The translations under genes and the position numbers were made by a program. Of a stretch of 64,000 nt of DNA, positions 17,452 to 26,484 are shown piece by piece. Numbering within the stretch: the stretch's first letter is position 1; each line of letters begins with the position of its first letter. The notes under the pieces are model-generated. The model saw only the letters and a list, made by a program, of their open reading frames with translations. It did no database searches and was not told the DNA's origin. This stretch comes from Dongia_A sp039808885 (GTDB lineage: Bacteria > Pseudomonadota > Alphaproteobacteria > Dongiales > Dongiaceae). The stretch lies in assembly GCA_039808885.1 (NCBI GenBank), contig JBDHTX010000006.1:1-64000 (forward strand). Direction: 5' to 3'.

Positions 17452-17955
17452 TCAGGGGCGGGGCTTCATGCGCCAGGGCGCGATCTGCTCGAGCGTTCCC
17501 TGGAAGCGGAAATAGTCCTCGAGGGCGATGAACTGTTCGATCCGGTCGCCGCCGTTGCGGAGCGGGAAGATGCCGAACTCGTAGTCGACCGTGCCGCCGC
17601 TGGCGATCGGGACCGTGGTCAGGCCGAAAAGCGGCCGCCGCGACCGATAGACGGTCAGATAGTGCTCGCGCCACGGCTGGTCGGGCTCCGCGCTGAGCAG
17701 CTCGTCGAGGTAGTGACCGGAGATGTCGAGGCCGGTTATCTCGGTGACCTTGGTGCCGGACAGGCGATATTTGATTCGGAAGGGCTCATGCTCCACCTCG
17801 GCGATCAGGATATTGGGCAGCAGCGCCTTCAGCTCCGCCGGGTCGACCTCGCTGCGGTCCGGAACCCGGTCCGGGCCGCCCTTGCGACACCACCAGCTAT
17901 ACAGAGCCAGCACCAATCGGGACTCGCATTTGGCGGGATCGGTCCAGACGGGCAA
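17452..17955 (-). CDS. Stand-alone PAS domain protein (PAS_5 type), TTG start
   Basis: A 167-residue PAS_5-like protein: LALYSWWCRKGG, then DPAELKALLPNILIAEVEHE, FRIKYRLSGTKV, GHYLDELL and a terminal …VDYEFGIFPLRNGG… core. I start it at the TTG at 17955 because AAAGGA lies five bases upstream and the length then matches its two relatives; the open frame continues upstream into the tRNA region but without coding character. Most similar by eye to the protein at 16223-16753 (LPNILxxxVExxPFRIxYRLxGTxV). No output domain. Confidence 0.72.
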   Translation of the reverse strand: MPVWTDPAKCESRLVLALYSWWCRKGGPDRVPDRSEVDPAELKALLPNILIAEVEHEPFRIKYRLSGTKVTEITGLDISGHYLDELLSAEPDQPWREHYLTVYRSRRPLFGLTTVPIASGGTVDYEFGIFPLRNGGDRIEQFIALEDYFRFQGTLEQIAPWRMKPRP

Positions 17956-18101
17956 GGGAGTCCTTTCGCGGCCGGGCGTTGGCGAGGGACCGGGCAGTGG
18001 CCGACGGTCCGGTCGATTCCAAACCAGCTTTGCGCCGAGTTCAACGTGAATCCGGCAATTCGGCCCCGGATTCCAGGGGGTGTGTCGTGGGCTTGGGACG
18101 C

Positions 18102-18191
18102 TGGCGGATGGGGTGAGATTCGAACTCACGGTGGGGTTGCCCCCACGGCGGTTTTCAAGACCGCTGCCTTAAACCACTCGGCCACCCATCC
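18102..18191 (-). tRNA. tRNA-Ser (anticodon UGA)
   Basis: On the minus strand a complete 90-base class II tRNA can be folded. The acceptor stem GGATGGG pairs with CCCATCC, followed by G and an encoded CCA. The anticodon arm GCGGT-CTTGAAAA-CCGC gives anticodon TGA. A long variable arm (GTGGGGGCAACCCCAC) is typical of tRNA-Ser, and the T-arm contains GTTCGAATC. It reads UCN serine codons. Confidence 0.95.
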
Positions 18192-18227
18192 CGCGGGTCC
18201 CTTGGCGCGGCATCCCGGGACGGGTTC

Positions 18228-18256
18228 CATTAGGCCAGCGGGGCGGGACTGGTCAA
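18228..18256 (-). promoter_or_regulatory. Probable promoter of tRNA-Ser
   Basis: On the minus strand TTGACC (18256-18251) is followed after 17 bases by CTAATG (18233-18228), about 37 bases before the mature 5' end. The -35 is good and the -10 mediocre. The rest of the 294-base gap up to 18485 shows nothing else I can support. Confidence 0.35.
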
Positions 18257-18485
18257 GCAAGGGGACCGTCGCAACCTGGTCTCCGAGTCGCCGCAATTCC
18301 GCATCAAGGTGGCCGGATAAGTCGCGGTGCCGCCTGTGGATTTGGCGGTTTTCCGCGGCCCGCCGGCCGCTCCGCGCGGGTGAGTTGCCAGGGGAACCTG
18401 CGGGCTTTAGCCTGCCCGGGAATTGAGTCGCCGGGGTCGCATAACCGGCTGCCGCGGACTGCAATCTGACCCAACGCCTGACGCC

Positions 18486-19442
18486 ATGTGGAATAGCCGA
18501 CGCCAAGCGCTGATCTTTTGTGCCCTCGCCGCCCTCGTGTCCGGCTGCACCGAATCCAAGGTGCTGGTGGACCAGGCCAAGGTCATCACCAATCCCGGCC
18601 CGGGAAAGCCCGCGCCATACAAGATCGGCAAGCCCTACCAGGTGGGCGGGGTCTGGTACTACCCCAAGGCCGATTACGAGTATGACGAGACCGGCATCGC
18701 GTCCTGGTATGGGCCCGGCTTCGACGGCAAGCGCACCGCCAGCGGCGAGATCTTCGATACCAACGGCCTGACCGCCGCGCACAAGACCCTGCCGATGCCG
18801 TCCATGGTGCGCGTCACCAACCTGGAGAACGGACGCTCGATCGCCGTGCGGGTGAATGACCGCGGACCGTTCGAGGCCGGGCGGGTCATCGATCTCAGCC
18901 GCCGCGGCGCCCAGCTGCTCGGCTTCATCGACAAGGGCACCGCGCGGGTGCGGGTCGAGATCATGGCCGAGGAGAGCCAGGTGCTGGCCGCGGCGGCGTC
19001 GAAATCCGGCGGCGACACCCTGCCGCCGCCGCCCAAGGCGGCACCCGCGGGCGAGGTGACCGCCGGCGGGCTGGAGCCGATCGCCGGGTCCAAGGTCAGC
19101 CCCGGCAACCAGCCGCAGGCGGCCCCCAGCGCGGCGCCGGCCGGCGGCAGCGCGGTCGGCGAGATGGTGCTGCCGCAGCCCGACGGCAAGGTCACGCAGG
19201 TTGCCGTGAAACCGACCAACATCTACATCCAGGCCGGCGCGTTCCTGCGCCAGGCCAACGCCAACCAGCTGAGCGGGCAGCTGAAGAAATACGGCGCCGT
19301 GCGCGTGGCGCCCGTCACCGTCGGCGCGCAGCGCTACTATCGGGTCCGCATCGGGCCGCTCGCCTCGGTGGAGGAGGCGGACAAGACGCTGAAACGGATG
19401 ATCACCGAGGGCCATCCGGAATCGCGCATCGTGGTCGATTGA
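18486..19442 (+). CDS. rlpA: RlpA-family septal lipoprotein with SPOR domain
   Basis: A 318-residue lipoprotein. The lipobox LVSGC gives lipidated Cys21. The double-psi beta-barrel RlpA domain spans about residues 70-155 (IASWYGPGFDGKRTASGEIFD, then VRVNDRGPFEAGRVIDLSR). A Pro/Ala-rich linker follows, and a C-terminal SPOR domain starts near residue 238 (IYIQAGAFLRQANANQL). RlpA proteins are septal-ring lytic transglycosylases acting on glycan stripped of stem peptides, although activity varies between species. It lies upstream of a carboxypeptidase and tmk on the same strand, the usual alphaproteobacterial order. Confidence 0.9.
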   Translation: MWNSRRQALIFCALAALVSGCTESKVLVDQAKVITNPGPGKPAPYKIGKPYQVGGVWYYPKADYEYDETGIASWYGPGFDGKRTASGEIFDTNGLTAAHKTLPMPSMVRVTNLENGRSIAVRVNDRGPFEAGRVIDLSRRGAQLLGFIDKGTARVRVEIMAEESQVLAAAASKSGGDTLPPPPKAAPAGEVTAGGLEPIAGSKVSPGNQPQAAPSAAPAGGSAVGEMVLPQPDGKVTQVAVKPTNIYIQAGAFLRQANANQLSGQLKKYGAVRVAPVTVGAQRYYRVRIGPLASVEEADKTLKRMITEGHPESRIVVD

Positions 19443-19568
19443 GCCGCCGATGCGGGAAGCCCGTCTCGAACGAGGCCAGCTGCTTGATGCTGCCAACTGC
19501 TTGACGCTTGCTGTGAATTGTCTCACGTTCCGCGCAAATGCTCTCGCCAACTTGATGTGTCGAACTGG

Positions 19569-20729
19569 ATGAACGCCATGACACCGCGCCGCCTTCTGAC
19601 CGCCCTGGCCCTCGCTTTCGCCGCCCTTGCGGCGCCGCTTGCCGCCACGGCGGAGCCGCTCGTCACCAACGCCAAGCACGTCTACATCGTCGACTACCAG
19701 ACCGGAGCGGTGATCTTCGACAAGATGGGCGACGAGCAGCTGTTCCCCGCCTCGATGAGCAAGCTGATGACAGCCTATATGCTGTTCGACGCGCTGAAGC
19801 GGGGCGACGTGAAGCTGACCGACACTTTCCATGTCAGCCAGAAGGCCTGGGCCATCCAAGGCTCGAAGATGTTCGTCGACATCGATTCCGACGTGAAGAT
19901 CGAAGACTTGATCCGCGGCATGGTGATCCAGTCGGGCAACGACGCCTGCATCGTGATCGCCGAGGGCCTGGCCGGATCGGAGGAGGCCTTTGCCGAGCGG
20001 ATGAACGCCAAGGCCAAGGAGATCGGCCTGACCGGCAGCCATTTCACCAACGCGACCGGCTGGCCGGACCCCAATCACTACATGACGGCGCATGACCTGG
20101 CGACGCTGGCCACGCACCTGATCAACGACTTTCCCGAATACTACCATTTCTATTCGGAGAAGGAGTTCACCTGGCACGGCATCAAGCAGGGCAACCGCAA
20201 CCCGCTGCTCTATCGCGCCGGGTCCGGCGTCGACGGCCTCAAGACCGGCCACACGGAAGAGGCGGGCTTTGGCCTGACCGCCTCGGCGATCCGCGACGGC
20301 CGCCGCATCATCATGGTCGTGCACGGACTGACCGGCATGCAGGAGCGCGCCGACGAGGCCGGGCAGCTGCTCGACTGGGCCTATCGCGAGACCGGCAATT
20401 TCACCGTCGCCTCCAAGGGCGCGGTGCTGGCCGAGGCGCCGGTGCAGTATGGCGAGACCAAGACCGTGCCGCTGACCGTGGCGCAGGATTTGCTGCTGAC
20501 CCTGCCGCGCGCCGACCGGCAGAAGGTGACGGCCAAGGCCGTGGTGCCGACGCCGATCATGGCGCCGGTGGCGGCCGGGCAGGAGATCGGCAAGCTGGTC
20601 GTTTCGGCGCCCAACATGCCGGACTTCACCATGAGCCTGGTCGCCGGCCAGGACGTGCCGAAAATGGGCATTGGCGGCAAGATCGCCGCCAACCTCAACC
20701 GCCTGGTCTTCGGCGAGCAGCAACAATAG
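19569..20729 (+). CDS. D-alanyl-D-alanine carboxypeptidase (PBP5/6 type)
   Basis: A 386-residue peptidase S11 protein. The signal peptide is residues 1-28 (cleaved after ATA). SMSK at 62-65, SGN at 122-124 and KTG at 225-227 form the active site. Residues ~285-380 match the PBP5_C beta-domain, and the end (…IGGKIAANLNRLVFG…) could be an amphipathic membrane anchor. It removes terminal D-Ala from pentapeptides. The ATG at 19578 is an equally possible start. It ends four bases before tmk, so the two are likely co-transcribed. Often called dacC or dacF in relatives. Confidence 0.9.
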   Translation: MNAMTPRRLLTALALAFAALAAPLAATAEPLVTNAKHVYIVDYQTGAVIFDKMGDEQLFPASMSKLMTAYMLFDALKRGDVKLTDTFHVSQKAWAIQGSKMFVDIDSDVKIEDLIRGMVIQSGNDACIVIAEGLAGSEEAFAERMNAKAKEIGLTGSHFTNATGWPDPNHYMTAHDLATLATHLINDFPEYYHFYSEKEFTWHGIKQGNRNPLLYRAGSGVDGLKTGHTEEAGFGLTASAIRDGRRIIMVVHGLTGMQERADEAGQLLDWAYRETGNFTVASKGAVLAEAPVQYGETKTVPLTVAQDLLLTLPRADRQKVTAKAVVPTPIMAPVAAGQEIGKLVVSAPNMPDFTMSLVAGQDVPKMGIGGKIAANLNRLVFGEQQQ

Positions 20730-20733
20730 TTCG

Positions 20734-21372
20734 ATGCCGAGCGGGCCAGCGCCGCGGCGATTCATCGTCTTCGAAGGCGGCGAGGGCGCCGGCAAGTCGA
20801 CGCAGGTGAAGCGCCTGGCCGAGGCTCTGCGCCAGGCCGGCGAGACCGTGACCACGACGCGCGAGCCCGGCGGGTCGGCGGGCGCCGAGGCGATCCGCAA
20901 GCTGCTGGTCGATGGCGAGACCGCGCGCTGGTCGCCGCTGACCGAGGCGCTGCTGATCAACGCGGCGCGGACCGATCACCTCGACCGCGTCATCCGTCCC
21001 GCCCTGGCGCGCGGCGAATGGGTGATCTGCGACCGCTTCGCCGATTCCACCATGGCCTATCAGGGCTATGGCATGGGCCTGGAGCGCGCCTGGCTGGAGG
21101 ACCTGCGCCATCGCGTCGTCGGCGAGGATGAGCCGGGCCTGACCCTGGTTTTCGACCTGCCGGTCGAGATCGGCCTGTCGCGCGCGGTCGCCAGCCAGCG
21201 CTACGAGCGCATGGGCCGCGCCTTCCACGAGACCCTGCGCGCCGCGTTCCAGGAGATCGCCCAGGCGCGCGATGGCCGCCACCGCGTGGTCATCGACGCC
21301 GCCGGCACGGTGGACGAGGTCGCGCGCGACGTGGCGGCGACCGTGCACGTCACCTATGGGCTGACGCTGTAA
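20734..21372 (+). CDS. tmk: Thymidylate kinase
   Basis: A 212-residue enzyme that phosphorylates dTMP to dTDP. The P-loop is GGEGAGKS at residues 15-22, followed by the TTREPGG substrate loop and CDRFADSTMAYQG, the DR(Y/F) dTMP-binding motif. It overlaps holB by one base in a TAATG junction, so translation is probably coupled. Confidence 0.96.
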   Translation: MPSGPAPRRFIVFEGGEGAGKSTQVKRLAEALRQAGETVTTTREPGGSAGAEAIRKLLVDGETARWSPLTEALLINAARTDHLDRVIRPALARGEWVICDRFADSTMAYQGYGMGLERAWLEDLRHRVVGEDEPGLTLVFDLPVEIGLSRAVASQRYERMGRAFHETLRAAFQEIAQARDGRHRVVIDAAGTVDEVARDVAATVHVTYGLTL

Positions 21373-22490
21373 TGGCTCTGCGCGCGAAACCGATGGAAGC
21401 GCCGGAGGAAACCGGCCCGGCCTGGGAAAGCCGGCTGATCGGGCACGAGGCCGCCGAGCAGGCGTTCCTCAAGGCGCATGGCTCGGGCCGCATGCCGCAT
21501 GCCTGGCTGATCTCCGGGCCCAAGGGCGTCGGCAAGGCAACGCTCGCCTATCGCATGGCGCGCTTCCTGCTGGCGCAGCCGGCGGAGGAGGCGGGCGGCG
21601 GCATGTTCGGCGATCTCGAGCCGGCGGCGGCTTCGCTGCAGATGCCGGCCGAGGCCCGGGTGTTCCGCCAGGTGGCGCAGAAGGCGCACCCGGATTTCCG
21701 CCTGCTGGAGCGCATGGTCAATCCGAAGACCGGCAAGCTGCGCAACGACATCGGCATCGACGACGTGCGCGCGGTGATCGAGTTCCTGCATCTGAAGCCC
21801 TCGGCCAGCCGGTGGCGCGTGGTCATCGTCGACAGCGCCGACGACCTCAACCGCAATTCGGCCAACGCGCTGCTGAAGATCCTGGAGGAGCCGGCGCCCA
21901 ACACGGTGCTGCTGCTGCTGAGCCACGCGCCGCAAGCGCTGCTGCCGACCATCCGCTCGCGCTGCCGCAAGCTGCCGCTGCAGCCGCTGGACGACGCGGT
22001 CCTGGCGCGCGAGATCGGCGCGCGCTTCCCCAAGACCTCGGCCGCCGACCGGCAGGTGGCGGCTTTGACGGCCGGGGGCAGCCTGGGCCAGGCGATCCGC
22101 ATGGTCGAGGCGGATGGGGTAGGGCTGCTGCGCGAGATCGGCGGCCTGCTCAGCGGCTGGCCGAAGCTGGATGCCGGCCTGCTGCACAAGCTGGGCGACA
22201 AGCTGGCCGGGCGCGACCAGGGACCGCAATTCGACCTCGCCGTGGAGCTGCTGGGCTGGTGGTTCGCCCGCATGGCGCGGGCGGCGGCGACCGACATCCT
22301 GCCGAATCCCGAGGTTTTTCAGGGCGAAGCCGCCCTGATCGGGCGGATGCGGGCCGCCGCCAGCCTTGATCGCTGGCTGGCTCTATGGGAAAAGGTCAGC
22401 CGCCTGTTCGACCGGGTGCAAAGCGTCAACCTGGATCGGAAACAGGCCTGGGTCGCGGGCTTCCTGGCCATCGAGGGCGCGGGACGCTAG
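21372..22490 (+). CDS. holB: DNA polymerase III delta' subunit
   Basis: A 372-residue clamp-loader subunit of the AAA+ fold. A P-loop-like GPKGVGKAT is at 49-57. The delta' hallmark SRC appears in LLPTIRSRCRKLPLQPL at about 195-210, preceded by NALLKILEEPAPNTVLLLLS. A 20-30 residue insertion around AGGGMFGDLEPAAASLQMP sits where the zinc module is in other bacteria; I do not see four clustered cysteines, as is usual in alphaproteobacteria. Starts at the tmk stop. Confidence 0.93.
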   Translation: MALRAKPMEAPEETGPAWESRLIGHEAAEQAFLKAHGSGRMPHAWLISGPKGVGKATLAYRMARFLLAQPAEEAGGGMFGDLEPAAASLQMPAEARVFRQVAQKAHPDFRLLERMVNPKTGKLRNDIGIDDVRAVIEFLHLKPSASRWRVVIVDSADDLNRNSANALLKILEEPAPNTVLLLLSHAPQALLPTIRSRCRKLPLQPLDDAVLAREIGARFPKTSAADRQVAALTAGGSLGQAIRMVEADGVGLLREIGGLLSGWPKLDAGLLHKLGDKLAGRDQGPQFDLAVELLGWWFARMARAAATDILPNPEVFQGEAALIGRMRAAASLDRWLALWEKVSRLFDRVQSVNLDRKQAWVAGFLAIEGAGR

Positions 22491-22546
22491 CCTTCCGGGA
22501 GCCCGTCTGGGCCGACAACCACCGAACGAAGCCGGAGTTCTGAGCG

Positions 22547-24100
22547 ATGGCCGAGGCCGACCGCTACTATGTCACCACGCCGATCTACTATGTGAACGAT
22601 GCGCCGCATATCGGGCACGCGTATACCACGCTGGCCTGCGATGCCCTGGCGCGGTTCATGCGGCTGGACGGGCGGAAGGTGCATTTCCTGACCGGCACCG
22701 ACGAGCACGGACAAAAAGTCGAGAAATCCGCCAAGGCCGCGGGCATGGACCCGAAGGCTTTCACCGACAAGGTGTCGCAGAACTTCCGCGACCTCGCCAA
22801 GGCGATGAACTTCTCCAACGACGATTTCATCCGCACCACCGAGGAGCGGCACATCAAGTCGTGCCAGGAGATCTGGCGCCGGTTGAAGGATCGCGGCGAG
22901 ATCTATCTCGGCTCCTATGCCGGCTGGTACGCGGTGCGCGACGAGGCCTATTACGGCGAGGATGAGCTGACTACCGCGCCCAACGGCAAGAAGATCGCGC
23001 CGTCCGGCGCCGAGGTGGAGTGGGTGGAGGAGCCGAGCTATTTCTTCAAGCTGTCGGAATGGGGCGACAAGCTGCTGAAGTTCTATGCCGACAACCCGGA
23101 CTTCCTCGCGCCCGAGAGCCGGCGCAACGAGGTGATCAGCTTCGTGAAGTCCGGCCTGCGCGACCTGTCGGTCTCGCGCACCACCTTCAACTGGGGCGTG
23201 CCGGTGCCGGACGACCCGGCGCACGTGATGTATGTGTGGCTGGACGCGCTCACCAACTACATCACCGCCGTCGGCTTCCCGGACGAGAACGCGGCCAAGT
23301 ACAAGCAGTTCTGGCCGGCCGATCTGCACATGGTCGGCAAGGACATCGTGCGCTTCCACACCATCTACTGGCCGGCCTTCCTGATGGCCGCGGGGCTCGA
23401 GCCGCCGCGCCGGGTCTTCGCGCACGGCTGGTGGACCAACGAAGGCCAGAAGATGTCCAAGTCGCTGGGCAACGCGCTGGAGCCGCATGCGATGGTGGCC
23501 AAATACGGCCTCGACCAGGTGCGCTATTTCCTGCTGCGCGAGATCCCGTTCGGCAATGACGGCGATTTCTCGCACCGCTCGATGGTGCAGCGGATCAACA
23601 GCGACCTCGCCAACGGCCTCGGCAACCTGGCGCAGCGCTCGCTGTCGATGATCAACAAGAATTGCGGCGAGCAGGTGCCGCAGCCGGGTCCGTTCACCGA
23701 CGCGGACAGGGCCTTGCTGGCCTCGGCGCACGGGCTGCTGGCGAAGCTGCGGCCGCTGATGGCGGAGCAGGCCTTCCATCGCGCGCTCGACGCCATCTGG
23801 CACGTGATCGGCGAGGGCGACCGCTATATCGACGAGCAGGCGCCCTGGACGCTGAAGAAGACCGACCCGGCGCGCATGGCGACGGTGCTCTACGTGGTGG
23901 CGGAGACGGTGCGCCATCTGGGGATCCTGCTGCAGCCTGTCATGCCGCAATCGACGGGAAGGCTGCTCGACCAGCTGGCCTTGCCGGCTGACGCGCGGAG
24001 CTTTGCCGCCCTCGGCGAAAGCGGGGCGTTGAAGCCCGGCACGCAGCTGCCGAAGCCCGAAGGTGTCTTCCCGCGCTACGTCGAAGAGGCGGCGCAGTGA
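22547..24100 (+). CDS. metG: Methionyl-tRNA synthetase
   Basis: A 517-residue class I synthetase. HIGH is at residues 21-24 and KMSKS at 302-306. The short length, without the C-terminal tRNA-binding extension and without a visible four-cysteine zinc knuckle, fits the MetG type common in alphaproteobacteria. It charges initiator and elongator tRNA-Met. It follows holB on the same strand after 56 bases and is separated from tatD by a repeat element. Confidence 0.96.
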   Translation: MAEADRYYVTTPIYYVNDAPHIGHAYTTLACDALARFMRLDGRKVHFLTGTDEHGQKVEKSAKAAGMDPKAFTDKVSQNFRDLAKAMNFSNDDFIRTTEERHIKSCQEIWRRLKDRGEIYLGSYAGWYAVRDEAYYGEDELTTAPNGKKIAPSGAEVEWVEEPSYFFKLSEWGDKLLKFYADNPDFLAPESRRNEVISFVKSGLRDLSVSRTTFNWGVPVPDDPAHVMYVWLDALTNYITAVGFPDENAAKYKQFWPADLHMVGKDIVRFHTIYWPAFLMAAGLEPPRRVFAHGWWTNEGQKMSKSLGNALEPHAMVAKYGLDQVRYFLLREIPFGNDGDFSHRSMVQRINSDLANGLGNLAQRSLSMINKNCGEQVPQPGPFTDADRALLASAHGLLAKLRPLMAEQAFHRALDAIWHVIGEGDRYIDEQAPWTLKKTDPARMATVLYVVAETVRHLGILLQPVMPQSTGRLLDQLALPADARSFAALGESGALKPGTQLPKPEGVFPRYVEEAAQ

Positions 24101-24121
24101 TCGTTCAAGCTCGCTTCAATT

Positions 24122-24234
24122 CCCTCCCCCGAGGCGGGGGAGGGATAGGGTGGGGGCGGCGGCGCTTCCGCTTGGCTCAGTCTTCGCCTGAGAGAACAAC
24201 CCCCACCCCGACCCTCCCCCAGCTTGGGGGAGGG
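24122..24234. repeat. Double-hairpin intergenic repeat, CCCTCCCCC type (copy 1)
   Basis: Two near-identical hairpins face each other. CCCTCCCCC/GGGGGAGGG sits around GAGGC (24122-24144) and the same arms sit around AGCTT (24212-24234). The flanks AGGGTGGGGG and CCCCCACCCCGACC extend the symmetry, so the whole 113 bases form one nested inverted repeat. It fills the metG-tatD gap. A second member with CCTTCCCCC arms is at 45362-45560. Elements of this look are common between genes in alphaproteobacteria. Confidence 0.8.
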
Positions 24235-24254
24235 AGGTGCGAGCCTGCGAACAA

Positions 24255-25049
24255 ATGACAGAGCTCATCGACTCCCACTGCCATCTCGACTTCCCGGAAT
24301 TCGCGCCGGAGCTCGATGCCGTGGTGGCGCGGGCGCGCGCGGCGGGGGTGGGGCGGATGCTGACCATCTGCACGCGGCTCTCCAAGTTCGACCAGGTGCT
24401 GGCGGTGGCCGAGCGCTTCGATCGCATGTTCTGCTCGGTCGGCGTGCATCCGCACGAGGCGGCGAACGAGGCGGGCGTGGCCCTGCCGCGCATCCTGGAG
24501 CTGGCGCAGCATCCGAAGGTCGTCGGCATCGGCGAGGCGGGGCTCGACTACTACTACGACAAGAGCCCGCGCGAAAAGCAGCAGGAGGTCTTCGCCCTGC
24601 ACATCGAGGCGGCGCGGCAGAGCGGCCTGCCGATCATCGTGCACAGCCGCGACGCCGACGAGGACACCGTGCGGCTGCTGCGGGACGGCGCGGCCAAGGG
24701 CAATCTGCGCGGCGTCATCCACTGCTTCACGTCGACGCAATACCTGGCCGACGCGGCGCTGGAGATGGGGTTTTATATCTCGCTGTCCGGCATCGTCACC
24801 TTCAAGAACGCCGAGGCGCTGCGCCAGGTGGCGAAAACGGTGCCGCTCGATCGCCTGCTGGTCGAGACCGACGCGCCCTACCTCGCGCCGATGCCGATGC
24901 GCGGCAAGCGCAACGAGCCTAGCTTCGTCACGCACACCGCCGCCTATGTCGCCGGGATGTTCGGACTTGGTCCGGACGATCTGGCACAGCGGACGACGCG
25001 GAACTTCGAGCGGCTGTTCGACAAGACGGCCGCGAAAGCCGCCGCATGA
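24255..25049 (+). CDS. TatD family metal-dependent hydrolase
   Basis: A 264-residue TIM-barrel nuclease-like enzyme of the TatD/YcfH family. The metal ligands HxH are His8 and His10 (DSHCHLDF). E in GIGEAGLDYYYD, H in IVHSRDAD and H in VIHCFTS follow in order, and the last ligand D is in LVETDAPYLAP. Family members act on DNA ends or D-aminoacylated substrates; the true substrate here is unknown. I use the ATG at 24255 (MTELID). It ends with an ATGA overlap into the MBL hydrolase gene. Confidence 0.92.
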   Translation: MTELIDSHCHLDFPEFAPELDAVVARARAAGVGRMLTICTRLSKFDQVLAVAERFDRMFCSVGVHPHEAANEAGVALPRILELAQHPKVVGIGEAGLDYYYDKSPREKQQEVFALHIEAARQSGLPIIVHSRDADEDTVRLLRDGAAKGNLRGVIHCFTSTQYLADAALEMGFYISLSGIVTFKNAEALRQVAKTVPLDRLLVETDAPYLAPMPMRGKRNEPSFVTHTAAYVAGMFGLGPDDLAQRTTRNFERLFDKTAAKAAA

Positions 25050-25840
25050 AAGTGACCATCCTCGGCTGCGGCGGCTCCGGCGGCGTGCCTTTGCTCGGGC
25101 CGGGCTGGGGCGACTGCAACCCGGACAATCCGAAGAACCGGCGCCGGCGCGTCTCCATCGCTGTGCGCCAGCGGACGGCCGCGGGCGACACCACCATCCT
25201 GGTCGACACCTCGCCCGATCTGCGCGCGCAATGCCTGGATGCCGGCATCGCCCAGGTCAGCGCGATCCTCTATACCCATGACCACGCCGACCACACCCAG
25301 GGCATCGACGACGCACGGTTCCTGAAGAAGCCGGCGGGGCAGGCGACCATACCCGCCTATGGCACGCGCGAGACCCTGCGCACCCTGACCAGCCGCTTCG
25401 ACTACATCTTCCGCCAGAACACCGACGGGTCCGGCCACCTCTACAAGCCGTTCCTGCGCGCCGAGGAGGTTGCCGGGCCCTTCGCGATCGACGGCATCCC
25501 GGTGGTCGCCTTCGAGCAGGACCACGGCTTCGGCTCGGTCAGCACCGGCTACCGCATCGGCAACGTGGCCTATTGCACCGACGTGGTGGAATTGTCCGAG
25601 ACGGCGATGGAAGTCCTGCAGGGTCTCGATCTGTTCGTGGTCGATTGCCTGCGCTTCGAGCCGCACCCGACCCATGCGCATTTCGGCCGGGCGCTCGAAT
25701 GGGCGGCGGAGCTGCAGCCGCGCCAGACGGTGCTGACGCACATGAACCACATGGTCGATTACGATGTCATCCGACTGCAATGTCCGCCGGGAATCGTACC
25801 CGGCTATGACGGCCTCGACATCGAGGTGCCGGACGCCTAG
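25046..25840 (+). CDS. MBL-fold hydrolase (PhnP-like)
   Basis: A 264-residue metallo-beta-lactamase-fold protein. HxHxDH is at 78-83 (THDHADH), with later ligands in ISxCTDV-like (AYCTDVVEL), HPTHAHF and THMNH. It resembles PhnP (phosphoribosyl 1,2-cyclic phosphate phosphodiesterase) and related enzymes that follow tatD in many alphaproteobacteria. As no phn genes are nearby, a C-P lyase role is not implied. It is translationally coupled to tatD by a 4-base overlap. Confidence 0.88.
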   Translation: MKVTILGCGGSGGVPLLGPGWGDCNPDNPKNRRRRVSIAVRQRTAAGDTTILVDTSPDLRAQCLDAGIAQVSAILYTHDHADHTQGIDDARFLKKPAGQATIPAYGTRETLRTLTSRFDYIFRQNTDGSGHLYKPFLRAEEVAGPFAIDGIPVVAFEQDHGFGSVSTGYRIGNVAYCTDVVELSETAMEVLQGLDLFVVDCLRFEPHPTHAHFGRALEWAAELQPRQTVLTHMNHMVDYDVIRLQCPPGIVPGYDGLDIEVPDA

Positions 25841-25846
25841 GTCCGC

Positions 25847-26338
25847 TCAGTCGCGCCGGATCAGCCGCTCGTACATGACCTCATAGGGCGTGAAGCCGGC
25901 CTTCTCGTAGGCCCGGCAGGCCATCCGGTTGGCGGCCAGGACATTGACCCGGAACCGCCGGATCGGCGCCTGGGCCGCCAAGTGGCGCTCCAGCAGGTCC
26001 AGCAGGCGCTGGGCCAGGCCGGTGCCGCGCTGGCCGGGCGCCACGTAGAGCTCCGAGCAATAGCCGTAGACGTTCGAATCCGGGGTCTCGATGACCGAGG
26101 GGTCGTCGACGATGTAGCCGGCGACAAGGCCGACCAGGGCGCCGGCTTGCTCCGCCACGAACATGGCGCCTGACTTGGCGGGCATTTCCTGGAGCAGTTC
26201 CGCGAGATAGGGCTCGGTCGCACCGGCGGCGGGCAGCCGGGTATCGTGCAGGGCGATCTCATGCTCCTGCAGGGCATTCAGGGCGTCGATGACGGCCGCG
26301 CGGTCAGCCTCGGCGTATGGGCGAATGACGACATCCAT
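25847..26338 (-). CDS. GNAT family N-acetyltransferase
   Basis: A 163-residue acetyltransferase starting at the ATG at 26338 (MDVVIRPYAEADRAAV). Acetyl-CoA binding motif A is LYVAPGQRGTGLAQRLLDLL at about 105-124, and motif B is NRMACRAYEKAGF. The substrate is unknown. It converges with the MBL gene (6-base gap) and diverges from mazG. Confidence 0.85.
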   Translation of the reverse strand: MDVVIRPYAEADRAAVIDALNALQEHEIALHDTRLPAAGATEPYLAELLQEMPAKSGAMFVAEQAGALVGLVAGYIVDDPSVIETPDSNVYGYCSELYVAPGQRGTGLAQRLLDLLERHLAAQAPIRRFRVNVLAANRMACRAYEKAGFTPYEVMYERLIRRD

Positions 26339-26437
26339 GGCGGCGTGAAAGATCACGACGCGGCGGCCTTTGTCAAAGCCGGCGCGCGTGATAATCAGGC
26401 GGCGACCGGATCCGGGCCGATCCGCCCAATCGCAGAT

Positions 26438-26455
26438 TATATTTTCCATAATATA
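26438..26455. promoter_or_regulatory. AT-rich palindrome in the GNAT/mazG divergent promoter
   Basis: TATATT and AATATA flank a 6-base spacer. On the minus strand a perfect TATAAT -10 (26441-26436) overlaps the left arm and would serve the GNAT gene. The surrounding ~35 bases are strikingly AT-rich for this genome. A matched -35 is not obvious in either direction. Confidence 0.35.
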
Positions 26456-26484
26456 GATTATGCGAATAATGGAACCAGGAAACG

